64,000 nt of DNA from Lachnoclostridium sp. UBA7215 (GCA_002490465.1 DKUB01000058.1:103614-167613), one strand, 5' to 3'. Counted from the stretch's first letter, positions 1 to 8,181 are shown. Numbers and translations: made by a program. The notes: generated by a model not told the origin, from the sequence alone.

Positions 1-210
1 GTTGTTGTTAATTTAGAGGGATTTGATCCGGCTGACGCACAGCGCATTATGGATTTTATTTCCGGATGTATTTATTCTATTAACGGTAAATATCATCAGA
101 TTTCCAAGTATATTTTCATTTTCTCACCTGAGAATGTAGATATTAGTGGGGATTCTTTATCCTTTACTACAAATTCCGCAAAAATGCCGACAATTAGCAG
201 AGAATTTTAA
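1..210 (+). CDS. sepF: SepF cell-division protein, C-terminal part
   Basis: This is a partial gene whose start lies before the window. The visible 69 codons begin VVVNLEGFDPADAQRIMDF, continue through a GCIYSINGKYHQI segment and end in TISREF. This matches the C-terminal beta-sandwich of SepF, the FtsZ-binding protein that helps tether and align the Z ring at midcell in Gram-positive bacteria. The stop codon TAA at 208-210 shares its last A with the ATG of the next gene, so translation of the two is probably coupled. The neighbours ylmH, divIVA and lspA are the usual partners of sepF in Clostridia, which supports the call. The N-terminal membrane-binding helix cannot be seen. Confidence 0.88.
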   Translation, partial: VVVNLEGFDPADAQRIMDFISGCIYSINGKYHQISKYIFIFSPENVDISGDSLSFTTNSAKMPTISREF

Positions 211-998
211 TGGCAGATATAGAGAAAAAAAGACATTTTTTTGAACAACACATAGTAGAATTATCCATGCGGGCCAGTCGTGGCAGCTATCCGGTTTTCA
301 CTGATTTTTTAACGACAGGAGAGCAGGCGGCAGTCATTGGCCTGAAGCGCAAAATCCGTGAAACTGCAGGAGACATCCGTGTAGAACTATGGGGAGGACA
401 CTTTAACTGCAGTCATATAGTAGCCGGATTTTTCCCAAATGAATACAGCGAATATGACAAAACCTCCTTATTTCCTATTTCCTGTATTCGTATTGAGCCG
501 GTAAACATTCATTATACAGAAAATGTCAATCACAGAGATTATCTTGGTGCCATTCTTGCTCTGGGTATAGGACGACAAAAAATTGGAGATATACGAATAG
601 ATGGACCAAGTGCCTATCTGTTTTGCAAAGAGGAAATCACCTCATTCATTTTGGATCAGCTTCATGCGGTAAGGCATACAGTGGTTTCCTGTCATTTAGT
701 TGAGAACCTGGAACAGATTCCCAAACAGCAATATCAAATTCTTGCCCGGACGGTTGCTTCACCGAGGTTAGATAATATTGTGGCTGCTATGACGGGTATA
801 GCAAGAGGAAAAGCAGCTGATTTAATTTCCCAGGGTAAAGTCATTGTGGATTCCTCTGAACAAATATCCGTCAGTTATTCCTGTAAAGACGGATGTATTA
901 TCAGTATACGGGGATATGGAAAATTCAAGCTGCATATTCCGGATTTATCATTAACTAAAAAAGGAAAGCAGAAAATACAAATTTATAAGTTTATATAA
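210..998 (+). CDS. ylmH: YlmH family S4-domain RNA-binding protein
   Basis: The 262-residue product matches the YlmH family in size and layout: an N-terminal mixed alpha/beta region followed by a C-terminal S4 RNA-binding domain at about residues 180-240 (SPRLDNIVAAMTGIARGKAA and ISQGKVIVD). YlmH proteins sit in the division cluster of Gram-positive bacteria. Family knowledge links them to stalled large ribosomal subunits and rescue of incomplete nascent chains, which is notable because rqcH, the central gene of that pathway, is also in this window at 15410. The ATG overlaps the sepF stop by one base (TAATG), so translational coupling is likely. divIVA follows after 14 bases, preceded by GGGAGG. 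No unusual feature is seen. Confidence 0.88.
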   Translation: MADIEKKRHFFEQHIVELSMRASRGSYPVFTDFLTTGEQAAVIGLKRKIRETAGDIRVELWGGHFNCSHIVAGFFPNEYSEYDKTSLFPISCIRIEPVNIHYTENVNHRDYLGAILALGIGRQKIGDIRIDGPSAYLFCKEEITSFILDQLHAVRHTVVSCHLVENLEQIPKQQYQILARTVASPRLDNIVAAMTGIARGKAADLISQGKVIVDSSEQISVSYSCKDGCIISIRGYGKFKLHIPDLSLTKKGKQKIQIYKFI

Positions 999-1012
999 AG
1001 GGAGGATGCCCG

Positions 1013-2275
1013 ATGCTATCGCCATTAGATTTACAAAACAAAAAAGTAGTCACAAAAAAACGCAAATATGACAAGATAGAGATGGATGAATATCTTGATT
1101 TAATATTTGAAAATTATAAGGAATTATACAACCAGAATCAGGAACTGCAAAAACAGATAAAGACCCTGAGCGATGGCGTGCAGTATTACCGTTCCATTGA
1201 ATCTACAATGCAAAAAGCCCTTGTTTTAGCAGAAAAAACTTCAAAGGAAACAAAGGATGCTGCAGTTTTAAAAGCAGAGGCAATTGAAAAAGACGCCAAC
1301 TCCAAAGCATCAAAAATTATCTCAGAAGCAAATCAGGAATACGAATCTATAAAGGAAAAATGTCTTTATCTTGTGCAACAGTTCAATCAATATAAAATGC
1401 AGTTAAAACAGGTAGCAACTGCTCAATTAGAATTAATTACCAGTGACACCTTTGATGTCTATTCCCCTGAGTTAGATGCTATCCGAAATGCAAAATACTC
1501 TCTTCCAAATTCGGAGGACCAGGAAAATATTACTGCATTTACTGACACTTCGTCCCAAACAGAGACAGAATCTGAAAACACTACAGAAGTAGAAGTGTCG
1601 AAAGATTTACTTACAGAACCGGAACTCTTAGATAGTGGAGATGAAATAACTCCACTGACAAAAAGCAATCATATGTCAGTGGACAAAAATCCTGCTGTTT
1701 TGGATGATTTGACTCCTGCCGTTGAGGCAGAAACATCCTCTGCTTCTATAGGTAAGGATAACTTACTGACTCCAATAAAAGATGACAACAAAAAACAAAT
1801 GGATAAAACGGTAATATTGCCGGATATAAAGGATAAATTAGAAAAGAGTAATAAACGTAGAAAAGATATGGGCGATATATCTATACTAACGGCAGACACC
1901 ATTGACTTAAGAAACTCCATTCAGGAAGCGCAGGCTTCAGAGAATAAAGAAAATTCTGCATCATCTGAGAGTTCAGCTTTCGCTGGATTGAAACCGGAAA
2001 ACGATAGCAAACCAGTCAAAGCGGCGAAAGGTAAAGATGTTGCCAATGCACAGGTTATTACACCAATGGATGCTGATGTTATTACTCCGCTTGATGCCAG
2101 GCTTCAAGATATAAAACCGCAAGAACCGGAGCTGTTAGAACCGGTTATAGACAATGAAAAAGAAACTCCCACCCTGGACTCTTTGCTTCAAAATATGAAT
2201 CTGGGCAAAAAAAAGAAAAAGAAAGGACAGGAAGAGGACCCCTTTGAGTTTCTTGGTTCTGTAGATGATTTTTAG
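1013..2275 (+). CDS. divIVA: DivIVA-domain protein with long acidic extension
   Basis: This is a polar or septal scaffold of the DivIVA family that recognises curved membrane and recruits division or growth proteins. Of 420 residues, the first ~150 carry the DivIVA-like region: an N-terminal MLSPLDLQNKKVVTKKRKYD lead, then a coiled coil (YNQNQELQKQIKTLSDGVQ) and a helical A/E/K-rich second coiled coil. Bacillus DivIVA is about 165 residues, so the remaining ~270 are an extension. It is low-complexity, rich in Glu, Asp, Ser and Thr, with repeated VITP(L/M)DA motifs near residues 345-362, and ends in a lysine cluster (GKKKKKKG) and EDPFEFLGSVDDF. The extension is probably disordered and may dock partners. 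It lies between ylmH and lspA, the normal Clostridia arrangement. The start has a GGGAGG site 8 bases upstream. Confidence 0.82.
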   Translation: MLSPLDLQNKKVVTKKRKYDKIEMDEYLDLIFENYKELYNQNQELQKQIKTLSDGVQYYRSIESTMQKALVLAEKTSKETKDAAVLKAEAIEKDANSKASKIISEANQEYESIKEKCLYLVQQFNQYKMQLKQVATAQLELITSDTFDVYSPELDAIRNAKYSLPNSEDQENITAFTDTSSQTETESENTTEVEVSKDLLTEPELLDSGDEITPLTKSNHMSVDKNPAVLDDLTPAVEAETSSASIGKDNLLTPIKDDNKKQMDKTVILPDIKDKLEKSNKRRKDMGDISILTADTIDLRNSIQEAQASENKENSASSESSAFAGLKPENDSKPVKAAKGKDVANAQVITPMDADVITPLDARLQDIKPQEPELLEPVIDNEKETPTLDSLLQNMNLGKKKKKKGQEEDPFEFLGSVDDF

Positions 2276-2278
2276 CAT

Positions 2279-2773
2279 ATGAACAAAAATAAAATTATCC
2301 ATCTTGTTTATGCTGCTATATTTTTTGTTCTTATATTAACTGACCGGATTACGAAACACTTGGCTGTAATTTACTTAAAACAGGAAGATAAAGTTCTGAT
2401 ACCGGATGTCCTCTCATTTCATTACCTGGAAAACCGGGGAGCAGCATGGGGCATTTTTCAGAATGCATTTTGGCTCTTTTTTATTATTACGATATTGGTC
2501 ATTGGCATGATGGTATTTTTATATGTCAGGCTTCCTATGGACAAAAAATACTATTTCCTCCGCTTTAATATTGTTTTACTTACATCCGGAGCTATTGGGA
2601 ACTTTATTGACCGTGCAGTATGGCATTACGTCGTTGATTTTATTTATGTAGAATGGATAGATTTTCCTGTATTTAATGTGGCCGATTGTTTTGTATGCAT
2701 ATCAGCAATATTATTTGCCTATTGTCTGATAAAAAAATATAAGGATGACGAATTAATATGGAAAAAATCTTAA
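2279..2773 (+). CDS. lspA: Lipoprotein signal peptidase (SPase II)
   Basis: This membrane aspartic protease cleaves the signal peptide of diacylated prolipoproteins. The 164-residue protein has four hydrophobic segments. It carries the family motifs ENRGAAWGIF (residues ~54-63), GAIGNFIDRAVW with one catalytic Asp, and FNVADCFVC with the other. Length and topology are typical. It starts 3 bases after the divIVA stop and its 3' end overlaps the next gene by 16 bases, so it is part of a compact operon. No clear Shine-Dalgarno sequence precedes the ATG, which suggests coupling to divIVA translation. Confidence 0.95.
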   Translation: MNKNKIIHLVYAAIFFVLILTDRITKHLAVIYLKQEDKVLIPDVLSFHYLENRGAAWGIFQNAFWLFFIITILVIGMMVFLYVRLPMDKKYYFLRFNIVLLTSGAIGNFIDRAVWHYVVDFIYVEWIDFPVFNVADCFVCISAILFAYCLIKKYKDDELIWKKS

Positions 2774-3693
2774 ACTGTACTGTCACATCAGAATTTGAAG
2801 GATGGCGTATAGACAGGTATCTGGCAGAAAATTTTGAATTTTCAAGATCTTATGTACAAAAATTAATAAAAGATAATAAAGTACAAATGAACGGGAACTT
2901 TGAAACAAAATCCAAGGTTCCCGTTCATGTTGGTGATGTTATTAATATCTTTTTACCACCACCACAGGAGCTAAGCATTAAACCGGAAAACCTGAATCTT
3001 GATATTCTCTATGAGGACGATTCTCTCCTTGTAGTAAATAAACCCAAAAATATGGTAGTACACCCAGCTGCCGGGCATACAGAACACACCTTGGTCAATG
3101 GCCTGCTATATCACTGTCAGGGACATTTATCAGGAATAAATGGGGTTATGCGCCCCGGTATTGTTCACCGCATTGATAAGGACACCACAGGGGCCCTGAT
3201 TGTCTGTAAAACAGATCAGGCACACCGCTTTATTGCTGAACAGCTGAGCGTCCATTCCATCACCCGAAAATACAATGCCATTGTATACAATAATTTTCCA
3301 AAAGATGCCGGAACAATCAGCGCACCAATTGGACGCCATCCCGTATATAGAAAAAAAATGGCTGTAGTTTCTGCCGGGACAGGAAAGAGTGCAATCACTC
3401 ATTATCAAATCCTTGACAGATTAAACCATCGCTTTAATCATATTGAATGTCAGCTGGAAACGGGAAGAACACATCAGATTCGTGTACATATGTCACACAT
3501 TCACCATCCAGTTTTTGGAGATGCTGTATATGGTCCCCAGCTCCCAAAACAATATTCCTTTTATTCACAGGGACAAGCTCTCCATGCAAGGATTATTGGA
3601 TTTATCCATCCGATAACCAATCAATATATAGAAATTGAAGCACCATTACCCCCATATTTTGTAGAGCTTCTAAAAACCTTTCAGAATTCATAA
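2758..3693 (+). CDS. rluD: RluA/RluD-family 23S rRNA pseudouridine synthase
   Basis: The 311-residue enzyme converts specific uridines of 23S rRNA to pseudouridine. It has an N-terminal S4 RNA-binding domain (residues ~14-75, including GWRIDRYLAENFEFSRSYVQ) and an RluA-type catalytic domain with the motif HRIDKDTTGALIVCKT, whose Asp is the catalytic nucleophile. LETGRTHQIRVHM is the conserved C-terminal motif. It overlaps lspA by 16 bases, and this lspA-rluD pairing is common in Bacillota (the Bacillus homologue is ylyB). The exact target uridines cannot be read from sequence, so the rluD symbol indicates the family. It is the last gene of the division cluster. Confidence 0.9.
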   Translation: MEKILNCTVTSEFEGWRIDRYLAENFEFSRSYVQKLIKDNKVQMNGNFETKSKVPVHVGDVINIFLPPPQELSIKPENLNLDILYEDDSLLVVNKPKNMVVHPAAGHTEHTLVNGLLYHCQGHLSGINGVMRPGIVHRIDKDTTGALIVCKTDQAHRFIAEQLSVHSITRKYNAIVYNNFPKDAGTISAPIGRHPVYRKKMAVVSAGTGKSAITHYQILDRLNHRFNHIECQLETGRTHQIRVHMSHIHHPVFGDAVYGPQLPKQYSFYSQGQALHARIIGFIHPITNQYIEIEAPLPPYFVELLKTFQNS

Positions 3694-3700
3694 AATCCCC

Positions 3701-3823
3701 TTGACAATTGGGGTACTATAGGTGTAGTATATGATTATTCAACACGAAATATTTTTCATGTTTTGTAGAATACAATAGGAGAGGGGTTTCTACTCAAGTA
3801 GACAATACAACTACATGGGTAGT
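3701..3823 (+). promoter_or_regulatory. Promoter and putative BlaI-type operators
   Basis: A sigma-A-like promoter has TTGACA at 3701-3706 and TAGTAT at 3725-3730 with an 18-bp spacer. Between the two boxes lies TACTATAGGTGTAGTA (3714-3729), an inverted repeat with 5-bp arms and a 6-bp centre. Two more dyads with the same TACT/AGTA half-site occur downstream in the leader: TACTCAAGTA (3791-3800) and ACTACATGGGTAGT (3810-3823). BlaI/MecI/CopY repressors bind TACA/TGTA-type dyads, so these are likely autoregulatory operators for the blaI-like gene that follows. The dyads are seen directly; the regulator assignment is inference. Confidence 0.6.
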
Positions 3824-3858
3824 ATATAGATTCACTGTCAACTAGGAGGATTATATGT

Positions 3859-4236
3859 ATGGGGAACGCGGCAAAAAAAGAGATAAGGTTGCATGAAGGA
3901 GAATTAAATGTCATGGAGCTATTATGGTCAAATAAAGTGCTTGCTGCAAAAGACATATCAAAAATCATCAAAGAATATATAGGATGGGAAAAAAACACTA
4001 CATATACTGTTATAAAGCGATTAATTGATAAAGGGGCTGTTTCAAGAGAAGATCCAGGCTTTTTATGTCGTGCAGAAGTTACAAAAAAACAAATTCAGGA
4101 AATTGAAACAAAAGCACTTTTTTCAAAAATGTTTAATGGATCAATGACAACATTTATAACAGAATATCTCGCTAATTGCAAACTAACAACGGAAGAAGTT
4201 ATAGAATTGCAGCGGGTCTTAAATCGTCAAATATAA
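3859..4236 (+). CDS. BlaI/MecI/CopY-family transcriptional repressor
   Basis: The 125-residue protein is a small winged-helix repressor. The N-terminal half contains LHEGELNVMELLWSN and the recognition-helix segment NTTYTVIKRLIDKGAVSRED, typical of the BlaI/MecI (penicillinase repressor) family. The C-terminal half is helical and would dimerise. An AGGAGGA sequence 8 bases upstream fixes the ATG at 3859. Family members are usually inactivated by proteolysis through a BlaR/MecR sensor, but no sensor gene is adjacent, so this is an orphan repressor. Its own promoter carries three TACT/AGTA dyads, suggesting autoregulation. Other targets may include nearby cell-wall genes (LysM protein, amidase), but no matching dyad was found in front of them. 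A terminator follows at 4259. Confidence 0.87.
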   Translation: MGNAAKKEIRLHEGELNVMELLWSNKVLAAKDISKIIKEYIGWEKNTTYTVIKRLIDKGAVSREDPGFLCRAEVTKKQIQEIETKALFSKMFNGSMTTFITEYLANCKLTTEEVIELQRVLNRQI

Positions 4237-4258
4237 TTATAAATAATAAACAGTGAAA

Positions 4259-4295
4259 GGTTCGGTCTTGAAAATATCAACCGGATCTTTTTTTT
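4259..4295 (+). terminator. Rho-independent terminator after the blaI-like gene
   Basis: GGTTCGGT pairs with ACCGGATC (8 bp with two G-U pairs) around a 12-base loop and is followed directly by a run of eight T. It separates the repressor gene from the SOS-like promoter that begins at 4313. Confidence 0.8.
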
Positions 4296-4312
4296 AATAT
4301 TTCAAAACACTG

Positions 4313-4387
4313 TTGACAAACAGGCGTTCTAATGATATACTCTTTATAAACAAATGTTCGTATCGTTTGTTCGGATTGTATGTTCGG
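4313..4387 (+). promoter_or_regulatory. Strong promoter with LexA-box-like sites
   Basis: TTGACA (4313-4318) and TATACT (4336-4341) are separated by exactly 17 bp. Just downstream, at the expected transcription start, TAAACAAATGTTCG (4347-4360) matches the Gram-positive LexA/DinR box CGAACATATGTTCG at 11 of 14 positions. The half-site TGTTCG recurs at 4368-4373 and 4381-4386, so there are three direct copies at intervals of 13 bases. The arrangement suggests damage-inducible control of the following YneA-like gene by LexA. lexA itself is not in the window. Confidence 0.62.
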
Positions 4388-4403
4388 AGAATGGAGGAGT
4401 TAT

Positions 4404-4718
4404 ATGTATAGAAAAACTTATTATTATCCTAAAGCTTATTTTTTCCTTGCCATATTGACCCTTGTACTGATAATTCTTTTTTCACTTATTATGAGAACAT
4501 CGGTCTCTGCTGACACAGGTTCTTCTGCGGAAATAAAGAGTTATGAAACCTGCCTTATCCGGCAGGGGGATACGCTCAGTTCTATTGCAGAAGACAATGC
4601 CGGCCGCCTTTCTCACTTTACACGTGACGAATATATACAGCAATTAATGGAATTCAATAATATCAATTCAGAACATATTAAAGCCGGTCAATATATATTA
4701 CTGCCCAATTATATATAA
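4404..4718 (+). CDS. YneA-like LysM protein, putative SOS division inhibitor
   Basis: The product (104 residues from the chosen start) has a single N-terminal membrane anchor (YFFLAILTLVLIILFSLIM), then a short linker and one LysM domain (residues ~50-104, with IRQGDTLSSIAEDN and AGQYILLPNY). Size and order match Bacillus YneA (about 105 residues), an SOS-induced extracellular protein that delays septation. The promoter carries a LexA-box-like site, which fits. An in-frame ATG exists at 4380, but GGAGGAG at 4393-4399 lies 4 bases before the ATG at 4404, and the earlier codon falls inside the operator repeats, so 4404 is preferred. The family call rests on architecture and promoter context rather than residue identity. 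Confidence 0.75.
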   Translation: MYRKTYYYPKAYFFLAILTLVLIILFSLIMRTSVSADTGSSAEIKSYETCLIRQGDTLSSIAEDNAGRLSHFTRDEYIQQLMEFNNINSEHIKAGQYILLPNYI

Positions 4719-4795
4719 AAGTCATAGTTTGTTTCACTGCATCAAAAAAAGTTTTTTTGACGACAAATTACTGTAAATGACAAACTTCTACACAG

Positions 4796-4811
4796 TGACA
4801 AAATTTTGTCA
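4796..4811. promoter_or_regulatory. Perfect 16-bp palindrome, candidate operator
   Basis: TGACAAAATTTTGTCA is a perfect palindrome located 51 bases before the amidase start. A further TGACAAA half-site lies at 4778-4784 and a related GACAAAT at 4762-4768. The rest of the gap (4719-4861) is AT-rich, with no convincing -35/-10 pair. The palindrome could be an operator for the amidase gene; its regulator is unknown. Confidence 0.4.
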
Positions 4812-4861
4812 TTAACATGCGTTATTCTTTCATCAAATTATAAAATAGGAGATGAGAGTAT

Positions 4862-7084
4862 ATGCATTCCACAAATTACAACCCGCTTACCAATCGTTTG
4901 CATAAAGCTTTATTTGTATGCTTTTTTATTGGATTATTTCTTTTTAGCATAGGCTTTATGTCAGAACAGGTAAGCGCCGCAGAAAAGGTTAAAATTCGTT
5001 ATAATGGAAAAACTTATCAAAATACCTCAGTAAAATTGCCCGTAACTTTGAATGGAAAAACTGTCTCAAAAAAAGGCTATCATGCAATTAAAATTAAGGG
5101 ATATTATATGGCTCCCTACACCAATATATTTCGTGATGGGGCAAAATTTTCTTGTACCTATAAAAACAAAAAACTAACTATGACAGGGAATAATTTCAAA
5201 TTAGTAATGAAGGTAGGTAGTAAGAGTGCAACATTAAATGGAAAAAAAATTTCACTCCCCACAGCTCCTTTATCCGTTAAATATGTTTCAAAGAATAAAA
5301 CGAAAATTCTTGTACCGCTGAAAGCGGTTGCCCAAAATATGGGGTATACTTTTTTTCGTTCTTCTTCAAATATACAATTATTTTCACCGCTATCCCTGCA
5401 ATACAATAATAAGCAGATAAATTATCATGATGTTCAGGGAAGTATCTATTATAATCATAAAAATTACACCTTGAAGTCACTTCCTGTAATTAAATTAGAT
5501 GGAAAATATTATATTCCTGCCGAGGAAGTAGCAGAAAATATTTTGGGGTTGGAATACCGTTATCAGTCCTCTTCCGGAAAAATAACAATAGATAATGAAG
5601 AACTTGGTCTTTCCATTACCGGTACTGTTAATTCAAAACAGCTTTCTGTAAATGGAAAAGAAATCACTATGGCAGTTCCCATTCAAATGCTGCATAACAA
5701 CGCAACAAATTCAGATATTTTATGCCTGCCGGCAGCTGACTTTCTGAAACAGGCCGGATATTCCCGAGGATGGAATAAATCTAACAATTATTATACCATT
5801 CAATCCACTAAATTCTTTTTATGGGAGAAAGAACTAACGGATGCGCAAAAACAGGACACATCAGTAAACTATTTGTATAAGTTAGATGCTGCTTACTCAG
5901 AATTAAAGGGCACCGGTGCCATTCAGCTGCGTTTAGCAGGTTCATCCGCTGATTTAATGAGCAAATTAACAGTAAAAAGAGAAAATTCTGTTATTAAAAT
6001 AGCAGTACCTTCCTCTATTTACTATCTTGATAAAAAACAATTTTCAAATTTTGGTGAAATTGCTGATAAAATGGAAATTACATCAGAGGCTGATGGAAGT
6101 GTCGTTATTACATTAACATGCCAGGAAACAGCAGATTATTCCTACACAATTCAAAATGGGGTTTTAGAAATCAGTATTCTTTATACTTATACCAATGAAG
6201 ACGGAAGTGTAATTAATTATTCTTTATCAATACCAAAACCAAATGGAATAACTGCCACAGATGTTACAAATATTGACATGTATCCAAATAGTAAATCTTT
6301 TAAAGTGATAATAAAAGGGGATTTTACAAAATTTTTTCAGAACAATCCCGTTATTATTAACAACAATACTGTAAAAGGTGTAACTGTATCAAAAAGCGGC
6401 TCTAATACAGCTATTCATGTAAAGACTTCAAAATTGCAGGGGTATAAAATATATGTAAAAAACCAGTCCATTGTTGTTTCAATGGGAGATCCTAAAAAAA
6501 TATATAAATCCATTGTTGTACTGGATCCCGGACATGGTGGATACGATCCCGGTGCACAGAACAAGGGAACAAATGAAAAAGACCTAAACTATAAAATTCT
6601 TTATTCCCTTTTAAAATCCTATTTTTCTGAAAATGCACCAGAAATTAAAGCGTACTGGACTCGGACTACCGATTCCTATATTACACTGGCTAATCGCGCC
6701 GCATTTGCCAAAAAAGTAGGTGCTGATGCATTTGTAAGCCTTCATATGAATTCTGCAACTAATTCCTCTGCCAATGGGACAGAAGTATATTATTCTGTCT
6801 CTAATAATGGAAAATCCTTTGGAGGAATTACCAGTAAAAAAATGGCGGCGTTATTTAAAAATCAGCTTATTGATGATTTAAATACAAAAAACAGAGGAAC
6901 AAAGACTGCAGCTTATTATGTACTAAAACACAATACAGTGCCGTCTGTTCTAATTGAATTGGGATTTATCTCAGGAAGTGTAGATTATAATAATTTAAAA
7001 AAAGCGTCATTTCAGAAGAAGGCTGCTAAATCCATTTATAACGGGATAAAATCCATGTTTTCAAAATATCCGACAGGTCGATAA
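4862..7084 (+). CDS. N-acetylmuramoyl-L-alanine amidase, secreted
   Basis: This cell-wall hydrolase cleaves the bond between N-acetylmuramic acid and the peptide stem. The 740-residue protein has an N-terminal signal or anchor (FVCFFIGLFLFSIGFMSEQV), then ~500 residues resembling copper-amine-oxidase-like N-terminal (stalk) domains, including repeated units with KTKILVPLKAVAQNMGY and LPVIKLDGKYYIPAEEVAE. A zinc-dependent Amidase_3 domain follows at residues ~555-735. Zinc and catalytic residues are visible: His in VVLDPGHGGYDPGA, Glu in TNEKDLN, His in FVSLHMNSATN and Glu in SVLIELGFISG. AGGAGATGAG precedes the ATG. It follows the YneA-like LysM gene, and both act on the wall. The stop codon lies within an inverted repeat (7067-7097). 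Confidence 0.9.
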   Translation: MHSTNYNPLTNRLHKALFVCFFIGLFLFSIGFMSEQVSAAEKVKIRYNGKTYQNTSVKLPVTLNGKTVSKKGYHAIKIKGYYMAPYTNIFRDGAKFSCTYKNKKLTMTGNNFKLVMKVGSKSATLNGKKISLPTAPLSVKYVSKNKTKILVPLKAVAQNMGYTFFRSSSNIQLFSPLSLQYNNKQINYHDVQGSIYYNHKNYTLKSLPVIKLDGKYYIPAEEVAENILGLEYRYQSSSGKITIDNEELGLSITGTVNSKQLSVNGKEITMAVPIQMLHNNATNSDILCLPAADFLKQAGYSRGWNKSNNYYTIQSTKFFLWEKELTDAQKQDTSVNYLYKLDAAYSELKGTGAIQLRLAGSSADLMSKLTVKRENSVIKIAVPSSIYYLDKKQFSNFGEIADKMEITSEADGSVVITLTCQETADYSYTIQNGVLEISILYTYTNEDGSVINYSLSIPKPNGITATDVTNIDMYPNSKSFKVIIKGDFTKFFQNNPVIINNNTVKGVTVSKSGSNTAIHVKTSKLQGYKIYVKNQSIVVSMGDPKKIYKSIVVLDPGHGGYDPGAQNKGTNEKDLNYKILYSLLKSYFSENAPEIKAYWTRTTDSYITLANRAAFAKKVGADAFVSLHMNSATNSSANGTEVYYSVSNNGKSFGGITSKKMAALFKNQLIDDLNTKNRGTKTAAYYVLKHNTVPSVLIELGFISGSVDYNNLKKASFQKKAAKSIYNGIKSMFSKYPTGR

Positions 7085-7097
7085 TACCTGTCGGATA
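7067..7097. terminator. Perfect 12-bp inverted repeat between convergent genes
   Basis: TATCCGACAGGT (7067-7078) and ACCTGTCGGATA (7086-7097) form a perfect 12-bp stem around a 7-base loop. The left arm lies in the last codons of the amidase gene. There is no T-run on either strand, so it is a strong hairpin of likely terminator or mRNA-stability function rather than a textbook terminator. It separates the amidase from the convergent xer gene. Confidence 0.55.
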
Positions 7098-7116
7098 GAA
7101 CAACCAATATATTAAA

Positions 7117-8181
7117 TTAATCAGTTTTTCTCAGGGATACTGCTGACGCTGCACGGCGTTTTCGATCCTCTTCAAGTGCAGCATAATGTTTCCTTGTTGT
7201 ATTGACATCATTGTGCCCTAAAACTTCTGCAACAAGATAAATATCACCTGTCTCACGATAAAGCTGGGTACCGTAAGTACTTCGGAGCTTATGTGGTGTA
7301 ATATGTTTTACTGTTGTAACATATTTCGCATATTCAGTCACAAGGTTTTCAATTGCCTGTACACATATTCTTCGTTTTTGAATAGACAAAAACAAAGCAT
7401 GTTCATGTCCTTCTTTTGTCGCAATATGCATTCGCTCAGCATAGTAATCATAAAGTGCTTCCGCGACCTCATCACCAAAATAGACATAATCTTCCTTACC
7501 ACCTTTTCGCATAATACGGATGCGGTTATTCTTAAAATCTAAATCCTCAATATCCAAACCAACACATTCCGATACACGAATACCCGTGCCGAGCAGAAGA
7601 GTGAAGAGAGCTAAATTCCTGGTTTTGTTTTTTTCAAAGAAGTCTTTTTTCCTTCCACTCCAATCATCTCCGCCATGTTCCACATAATCTAACAAATCAG
7701 CTACCTCATCAGTATCCAGGCGTACAATCTCTTTTTTGTGAAGTTTTGGCATATCAACGATTAATGTAGGGTTACTATGTATCATTTCTCTTTTATAATA
7801 GTAACTAAAGAAGCTCCTGAGTGCCGCCAATTTGCGCTTTAAGCCTCGTTCACCATTTGTATGGGTTTTTCCTTCCAAATCATCATAAAGCTTCAAATAT
7901 TCCAAATATTCTTCAATATCCACTGGCTGCAGCTTCTCTAAATCAGACAGCTTAATTTGTGTAATATCTTCAAGACTTTTGAAATACGGATTGCTGTCAC
8001 ACAAATAATTAAAAAAAACCCGAATATCATACACATATGAAATTCTTGTTTTTGCCGATGTATTAGGTTCTATCGCACGAAAAAAATCTCTCGTAAAAAC
8101 CGGCAATGTTGCAAGAACCTCCCGGAGTTTTCTTGTATTTTCCCTATTTATCTCCTCATGATACGTTATTTTTTTATCCAT
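7117..8181 (-). CDS. Tyrosine recombinase, Xer-like
   Basis: The 354-residue protein is a tyrosine site-specific recombinase. The N-terminal ~190 residues are a SAM-like DNA-binding region; the catalytic domain follows. The active-site set is complete: Arg in GTGIRVSECVGLD, Lys in RKGGKEDY, HKLR in ITPHKLRSTYGTQLY, His in VLGHNDVNTT and the nucleophile Tyr in RKHYAAL. Length and the insertion before the catalytic domain resemble the single-recombinase Xer proteins of Bacillota (XerS-like), which resolve chromosome dimers, but no dif-like site was identified nearby. A TTG codon at 8193 opens the longest ORF, but it is part of the GGAGGA ribosome-binding site for the ATG at 8181. No phage or integrative-element genes surround it, so a housekeeping role is more likely than an integrase. 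Confidence 0.85.
   Translation of the reverse strand: MDKKITYHEEINRENTRKLREVLATLPVFTRDFFRAIEPNTSAKTRISYVYDIRVFFNYLCDSNPYFKSLEDITQIKLSDLEKLQPVDIEEYLEYLKLYDDLEGKTHTNGERGLKRKLAALRSFFSYYYKREMIHSNPTLIVDMPKLHKKEIVRLDTDEVADLLDYVEHGGDDWSGRKKDFFEKNKTRNLALFTLLLGTGIRVSECVGLDIEDLDFKNNRIRIMRKGGKEDYVYFGDEVAEALYDYYAERMHIATKEGHEHALFLSIQKRRICVQAIENLVTEYAKYVTTVKHITPHKLRSTYGTQLYRETGDIYLVAEVLGHNDVNTTRKHYAALEEDRKRRAASAVSLRKTD

Noticed and set aside
4380..4403. Upstream ATG of the LysM gene at 4380
   Set aside because: It lies within the operator-like repeats and has no ribosome-binding site, whereas GGAGGAG precedes the ATG at 4404.
7067..7097. Inverted repeat beside the Xer-like gene considered as a dif site
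   Set aside because: dif sites have two 11-base arms around a 6-base centre with TTATGTTAAAT-like half-sites; this is a perfect 12-bp GC-rich hairpin at a gene end and fits a terminator better.
7117..8181. Tyrosine recombinase considered as an integrase of a mobile element
   Set aside because: No excisionase, relaxase, phage genes or att repeats lie around it; gene order and length fit a housekeeping Xer protein.
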